From positions 4,404,501 to 4,468,500 of the forward strand of contig NZ_JADBEG010000001.1 in NCBI RefSeq assembly GCF_014873755.1: a stretch of DNA of 64,000 nt. Reading direction: 5' to 3'. How positions within the stretch are numbered: the stretch's first letter is position 1; each line of letters starts with the position of its first letter. The notes under the pieces are model-generated. The model ran no database searches, was not told the origin of the DNA, and was given only the letters and a program-made list of their open reading frames with translations. The translations under genes were made by a program, and so were the position numbers. Shown piece by piece: positions 60,209 to 64,000 of the stretch. The stretch is from Amycolatopsis lexingtonensis (GTDB lineage Bacteria; Actinomycetota; Actinomycetes; Mycobacteriales; Pseudonocardiaceae).

Positions 60209-62104
60209 TCAGAGCAGGCGCAGCTGCTCGGCGGGCGCGACGGGTTCCGGCCCGGCCGCCGGTTCGGGGTCTCGCGGGTCGTAGCCGGTCTTCGGCGCCA
60301 GCCCGTGCCGCCGTAGCAGGGGCGCGACGCGCTCCGCGAGCCGCTCGCGGTAAGCCTTCTGGACGTAGCTGCCCCGCGCGTACAGCTCCCGGTACCGCGG
60401 GACGAGCGCCGGGTACGAGCCGGCCAGCCAGCGCCCGAACCACTCGCGGGCGCCCGGGCGCAGGTGCAGCGGGAAGACCGTCACGCTCGACGCGCCGACG
60501 TCGGCGAGCTGCGCGAACAGCGCGTCGAGGGCCTCGGCTGAGTCGGTCAGCCACGGCAGCACCGGCGCCACCAGCACCGAGCACTCCAGCCCGGCGTCCC
60601 GGGCCTTGCGGACCAGCTCGAGCCGCGCCCGCGGGCTCGGCGTCCCGGGTTCGAGGCGGTGCTGCAGCTCGCCGTCGAGCAGCGCGATCGACACCGCGAG
60701 CCCGACCGGCACGTCGGCCGAGACGTCCTGCAGCAGGGGCAGGTCCCGCGCCAGCACGGTGCCCTTCGTGAGCACCGACAGCGGCGTGCCGGAGCGCGCC
60801 AGCGCCGTGATGATGCCCGGCATCAGCCGGTAGCGGCCCTCCGCGCGCTGGTACGGGTCGGTGTTGGTGCCCATGGCGACGTGCTCGCGCCGCCACGACG
60901 GCTTCTTCAGCTGCGCGGTCAGCACCTGCGGGGCGTTGACCTTGACGACCACCTGGGTGTCGAAGTCGCGGCCGGCGTCGAAGTCGAGGTAGGTGTGGGT
61001 GTTCCGGGCGAAGCAGTTGTGGGACACCATGCCGTCGGCGATGAAGTCGCCGGTGCCGGTGGTGATGTCGAACAGCGGCAGCTGCAGGCCCAGCGGCTCG
61101 ATCGCTTCGACGCGGCGGCGGCTCGCGCCGATCACCGTGCCGTCCAGCGACCGCTTCCACGTCACCGCCGGGTTGCTCACGTGCAGGAACCGCAGTACCT
61201 CGGCGGCCCCGCCGAGCAGCCGGACCTCCTGGCGCGACGGGAACTTCGGCACCTCGTCGAGCTGGCGCGCGAAGCCGAACCGGGCGAGCGCGGCGGCGAC
61301 GGCGTCGGTGATCTCGGGTTCGTCGTGCGCGATCGTGAGGATGCCGCGGCCGTAGCCGCCCGCGAGGTCGAAGACGCCGGCGAGGAACCCGCGCTGCCAG
61401 TGCGCGTCCGGGTCCGGCGGCACCTTCAGGAACCCGACGGACGACCCGAAATCGGGCAGGTAGGCGAGCGCACGGGCGGCGGCGTCCGGTTCCGCGGCGA
61501 ACCCGCCGGAGCGCAGCATCCCGCAGAGGTACCCGGCGCGGTACCCGAGCGTCTCGTCCGGCGTCGGCGCGAACCGCCCGACCCCGATCAGCTCGGTCCC
61601 GGCCTCGAGGTGCGGCCGCTGCGCGGCACCGAACTTGCTCCCGGTGACGTGCTTCCACCCCTTGTTCGTCAGGAACCGGTGATCCCCGCCGGCGACGAGC
61701 CGCGTGCCGTCCTCGAGGGTCACCCGGTACGCGGCGCGCAGGGTCGTCCAGTGGGCTTCGACGCGAGTCGGCACCAGCCGCCGGGCGGCGCCGTGGCCGC
61801 GGGTGCCGTAGATGGCGTCCCCGACCTTCAGCTCCGACAGCGCCTTGGTGCGGCCGTCGGCCAGCAGGATCCGGGTGCCGCCTTCGAGGCAGTAGGTGCA
61901 GGCGTGGGAGCAGCCGCGGTAGGGGTTCACGGTCCAGCCGAAGGGCACCCCGGACCCGGCGGGCACCTTGTTCAGCACCGAGCGCGCGTGCACCTCGTGA
62001 AAGGTGACGCCGTCGAATTCCGGTGACCGCACGGAACGCACCAGGCCTTCCAGCCCGGGCAGTGCCGGCTCACCCTCCCCTGCTCGCTGCCGATCCCATC
62101 GCAC
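60209..62104 (-). CDS. Radical SAM protein of the Rv2578c/SplB-like family, with an intein
   Basis: The 631-residue precursor is a radical SAM enzyme (spore-photoproduct-lyase-like, COG1533). It opens with EFDGVTFHEVHARSVLNKVP and has CSHACTY before the break; after the intein the host resumes CFARNTHTYLDFDAG, AMGTNTDPYQRAE and the TIM-barrel core. Removing the 292-residue intein leaves 339 residues, normal for the family. The splice joins C65-x3-C69-x2-C364, making the [4Fe-4S] CxxxCxxC motif. A LexA-like box precedes the GTG start, so it is probably a DNA-damage-induced repair enzyme. Confidence 0.88.
   Translation of the reverse strand: MRWDRQRAGEGEPALPGLEGLVRSVRSPEFDGVTFHEVHARSVLNKVPAGSGVPFGWTVNPYRGCSHACTYCLEGGTRILLADGRTKALSELKVGDAIYGTRGHGAARRLVPTRVEAHWTTLRAAYRVTLEDGTRLVAGGDHRFLTNKGWKHVTGSKFGAAQRPHLEAGTELIGVGRFAPTPDETLGYRAGYLCGMLRSGGFAAEPDAAARALAYLPDFGSSVGFLKVPPDPDAHWQRGFLAGVFDLAGGYGRGILTIAHDEPEITDAVAAALARFGFARQLDEVPKFPSRQEVRLLGGAAEVLRFLHVSNPAVTWKRSLDGTVIGASRRRVEAIEPLGLQLPLFDITTGTGDFIADGMVSHNCFARNTHTYLDFDAGRDFDTQVVVKVNAPQVLTAQLKKPSWRREHVAMGTNTDPYQRAEGRYRLMPGIITALARSGTPLSVLTKGTVLARDLPLLQDVSADVPVGLAVSIALLDGELQHRLEPGTPSPRARLELVRKARDAGLECSVLVAPVLPWLTDSAEALDALFAQLADVGASSVTVFPLHLRPGAREWFGRWLAGSYPALVPRYRELYARGSYVQKAYRERLAERVAPLLRRHGLAPKTGYDPRDPEPAAGPEPVAPAEQLRLL
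61016..61891 (-). other. Intein with a degenerate LAGLIDADG endonuclease
   Basis: Residues 72-363 of the precursor form the intein. Block A begins CLEGGTRILLADG, block B contains GGDHRFLT (His142), and the C-terminal splicing blocks end FIADGMVSHN before extein Cys364, so splicing residues look intact. The two endonuclease helices, GYLCGMLRSGGF and GFLAGVFDLAGG, lack the acidic residue that usually ends a LAGLIDADG motif, so homing activity has probably been lost. Confidence 0.88.
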
Positions 62105-62112
62105 GACGCCAG

Positions 62113-62128
62113 TCGAACATATGTTCTA
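62113..62128. promoter_or_regulatory. LexA SOS box upstream of the radical SAM gene
   Basis: TCGAACATATGTTCTA matches the actinobacterial SOS box TCGAAC-N4-GTTCGA at 14 of the core positions with an intact GAAC-N4-GTTC palindrome. It lies 9 bases before the start codon. A TTGACA (leftward, 62140-62135) lies just upstream, so LexA would sit across the promoter. Confidence 0.8.
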
Positions 62129-62218
62129 GTCGAGTGTCAAACCGGTTCGCGGCAGGCGAATCGGGTGGTGCTGGTGTGACCGCTGGGGCCGCGGAGGGAC
62201 TGTGCGCCGGCTCCTGAT

Positions 62219-62271
62219 GTCTTGAATGACTCATTCAGGTCTTCGGAGGTCCTGAATGACTCATTCAAGAC
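62219..62271. repeat. 53-bp palindromic element, copy 3
   Basis: The ends and spacing are the same as in copies 1 and 2, differing from copy 2 at one base (GAATGAC for GAATGAG in the left arm), which makes its outer arms a longer palindrome. It lies between sthA and the radical SAM gene, both leftward. Confidence 0.9.
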
Positions 62272-62306
62272 ACTGCGGGGCCGCCCCGCACCGCCCGACC
62301 GCCCAC

Positions 62307-63719
62307 TCAGGACGAAAAGCGGTCCAGCGCGCGGATCTTGTTCGTCGCGTCCAGCGCCGCCACCTTGTACGCCTCCGACAGCGTCGGGTAGTTGAACACC
62401 GCGTCGACCAGGTAGTCGACCGTCCCGCCGCAGCCCATCACCGCCTGTCCGATGTGGACCAGGTCGGTCGCGCCGGTGCCGAAGACGTGCACGCCCAGCA
62501 GCTTCCGGTCCGTCGTGGACACCAGCAGCTTGAGCATGCCGTAGCTGTCGCCGGTGATCTGCCCGCGCGCCAGCTCGCGGTAGCGCGCGATCCCGACCTC
62601 GTACGGCACCGAAGACGAAGTCAGCTGCGCCTCCGTCGCGCCGACGTACGAAATCTCCGGGATGGTGTAGATGCCGATCGGCTGCAGCGCGCCCAGGCCG
62701 TTCGCCGGTTCGCCGAACGCGTGGTACGCCGCCAGCCTGCCCTGGTCCATCGACGTCGCCGCCAGCGCAGGGAAGCCGATCACGTCGCCGACCGCGTAGA
62801 TGTGCGGGACCTCGGTGCGGTAGTTCTCGTCGACCACCAGCCGGCCGCGCGCGTCCGCGGTCAGGCCCGCCGCGTCCAGGTTCAGGTCGCCGGTCAGGCC
62901 CTGGCGGCCCGCGGAGTACATGACGCCGTCGGCCGGGATGCGCTTGCCGCTGACCAGGGTGGTGATCGTGGCGTCGTCGGACACCGCGACGTCCGCGACC
63001 TTCTCGCCGAAGCGGAACGTGACGCCGAGGTCGCGCAGCTGGAACTTGAGGGACTCCACGATCTCCGGGTCGCAGAAGTCGAGCATCTGCTCGCGCTGCT
63101 CGACGACCGTCACGCGCGAGCCGAGCGCGGCGAACATCGACGCGTACTCGATCCCGATCACGCCGGCGCCGACCACCACGAGCGACGACGGGATCTGCTC
63201 GAGCCGCAGGATCTCGTCGGAGTCGAGGACGCGGGCGGCGTCGAAGTCGACGTGCCCGGGCCGCGCCGGGCGGGTGCCGGTGGCGATCACGATGTGGTCG
63301 CCGCCGAGCGTCCGGCGGTCACCCGGGTGCTTGCTCTCGACGACCACGGTGTGCGCGTCGGCGAACGAGCCGGTGCCGGGGATGAGGTCGACGTGGTTGC
63401 GCATCAGCTGCGCGCGCACCACCTGGACCTCGCGCCCGACGACGTGCTGGGTGCGCGCGAGCAGGTCGGCGATGGTGATGTCCTGCTTGACGCGGTAGCT
63501 CGCGCCGTACAGCTCGCGCTGGTTCATCCCGGTCAGGTAGAGCACCGCTTCGCGCAGCGTCTTGGACGGGATCGTGCCGGTGTTGACGCACACCCCGCCG
63601 ACCATGTCGTGCCGGTCGACGACCGCCACCCGTTTGCCCAGCTTCGCCGCGGCGATCGCGGCCTTCTGCCCGCCCGGACCCGAACCGATGACGATGAGGT
63701 CGTACTCGTGCTCGCTCAC
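62307..63719 (-). CDS. sthA: Soluble pyridine nucleotide transhydrogenase
   Basis: The 470-residue flavoprotein exchanges reducing power between NADPH and NAD. It has FAD motif [22 protein letters not shown](P) motif [20 protein letters not shown], and the C-terminal dimer block. The active-site segment [17 protein letters not shown] has only one of the two cysteines of disulfide reductases, the second being threonine, as in known SthA enzymes. Start GTG 63719 begins the [12 protein letters not shown] sequence. The enzyme is common in actinobacteria as the Si-specific type. Confidence 0.93.
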   Translation of the reverse strand: MSEHEYDLIVIGSGPGGQKAAIAAAKLGKRVAVVDRHDMVGGVCVNTGTIPSKTLREAVLYLTGMNQRELYGASYRVKQDITIADLLARTQHVVGREVQVVRAQLMRNHVDLIPGTGSFADAHTVVVESKHPGDRRTLGGDHIVIATGTRPARPGHVDFDAARVLDSDEILRLEQIPSSLVVVGAGVIGIEYASMFAALGSRVTVVEQREQMLDFCDPEIVESLKFQLRDLGVTFRFGEKVADVAVSDDATITTLVSGKRIPADGVMYSAGRQGLTGDLNLDAAGLTADARGRLVVDENYRTEVPHIYAVGDVIGFPALAATSMDQGRLAAYHAFGEPANGLGALQPIGIYTIPEISYVGATEAQLTSSSVPYEVGIARYRELARGQITGDSYGMLKLLVSTTDRKLLGVHVFGTGATDLVHIGQAVMGCGGTVDYLVDAVFNYPTLSEAYKVAALDATNKIRALDRFSS

Positions 63720-63787
63720 GACGTCGAGCCTGCGCACCCGGGCGCCCCGGCGCAACCCCTGGCAGGTGAAGATCCGGCCTGACGCAC

Positions 63788-64000
63788 TCAGGAACGGAGG
63801 GCACCCCGGCGGCGCTGCCAGTCCGTGACCGCGTCCAGCCCGGACTCGATCTCCTCGGTCAGCAGCGCCTCCAGCTGGGCCGCGACGTCCGCCCCCAGCA
63901 GCTCCCCCGCCCGCCCCAGCAGGGACAGCGCTTCCCACGGCGAGCCGGCCAGCGACCCCGCGGACACGCCGGGCTCCGGCGGGGCCAGCCCTTCCTCCAG
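63788..64000 (-). CDS. Hypothetical protein, 3' end only
   Basis: The frame is open to the window edge and ends at TGA 63788-63790, giving 70 C-terminal residues. The visible part is acidic and Leu/Ala-rich, with amphipathic helical stretches ([21 protein letters not shown]) and a basic end RRRGALRS. I do not recognise a family. It is read in the same direction as sthA, 68 bases upstream of it. Confidence 0.6.
   Translation of the reverse strand: MEEGLAPPEPGVSAGSLAGSPWEALSLLGRAGELLGADVAAQLEALLTEEIESGLDAVTDWQRRRGALRS

Overview
The window is chromosomal DNA from a high-GC actinomycete. It most resembles a Pseudonocardiaceae member such as Amycolatopsis. The evidence is strong G/C third-position bias, frequent GTG starts, the actinobacterial pairs mihF-gmk and bldD-nusB-efp, a SigL-type sigma factor, a DasR-type regulator, and gene order that matches Streptomyces and Mycobacterium nucleotide, aromatic and translation clusters. 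The genus is an inference.

Region 1 (0-17.4 kb). The C-terminus of a PaaX-like regulator is followed by a long leftward block: pyrR-pyrB-pyrC-PH-like protein-carA-(AAA ATPase-DUF4276)-carB-pyrF, then mihF-gmk-rpoZ-coaBC-metK-priA. Every junction from pyrR to pyrF overlaps by 1 or 4 bases. A two-gene cassette (ABC/OLD-like ATPase plus TOPRIM-like DUF4276 protein), resembling split OLD/PARIS-type defence pairs, sits between the two carbamoyl phosphate synthase subunits, which are adjacent in the relatives I know. A hairpin matching the PyrR RNA-binding consensus encloses the pyrR ribosome binding site, so the cassette may fall under pyrimidine control. bldD diverges from pyrR.

Region 2 (17.4-26.1 kb). 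Leftward nusB-efp-pepQ and aroC-aroK-aroB-aroQ-(GNAT/VOC fusion), with a small membrane protein and a beta-propeller lipoprotein between them.

Region 3 (26.1-40.4 kb, more variable). It holds a complete 1519-bp IS4-type element inserted in a palindromic repeat with an 8-bp target duplication. Next is a 4-TM protein/SigL/anti-sigma operon divergent from a Rieske lipoprotein, with two SigL-type promoters back to back. A DasR-like regulator with split PTS EIIA, EIIB, EIIC and HPr genes follows. Hydrolases, a dehydrogenase, a secreted phosphatase-like protein, a TetR/membrane-protein pair with twin operators, and a GrpB-methyltransferase fusion complete the region.

Region 4 (40.4-64 kb). Leftward aroE-mltG-ruvX-alaS-DUF6167-DUF948 is followed by a HisZ-like protein, dehydrogenase, VOC protein, rarA, a TetR-P450 operon, phosphoesterase, SGNH hydrolase, phosphotransferase, DUF389 protein, aspS and a MerB-like protein. 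Last come an intein-containing radical SAM protein (Rv2578c family) behind a LexA box, soluble transhydrogenase, and a partial gene.

Several intergenic palindromes recur: three 85-bp elements and three 53-bp elements, some of them exact inverted copies of each other, plus single strong hairpins. I saw no rRNA genes, tRNA genes or CRISPR arrays by eye. No gene-free stretch exceeds about 300 bases. The largest gaps, 26125-26398 and 55017-55306, hold mainly repeat elements.
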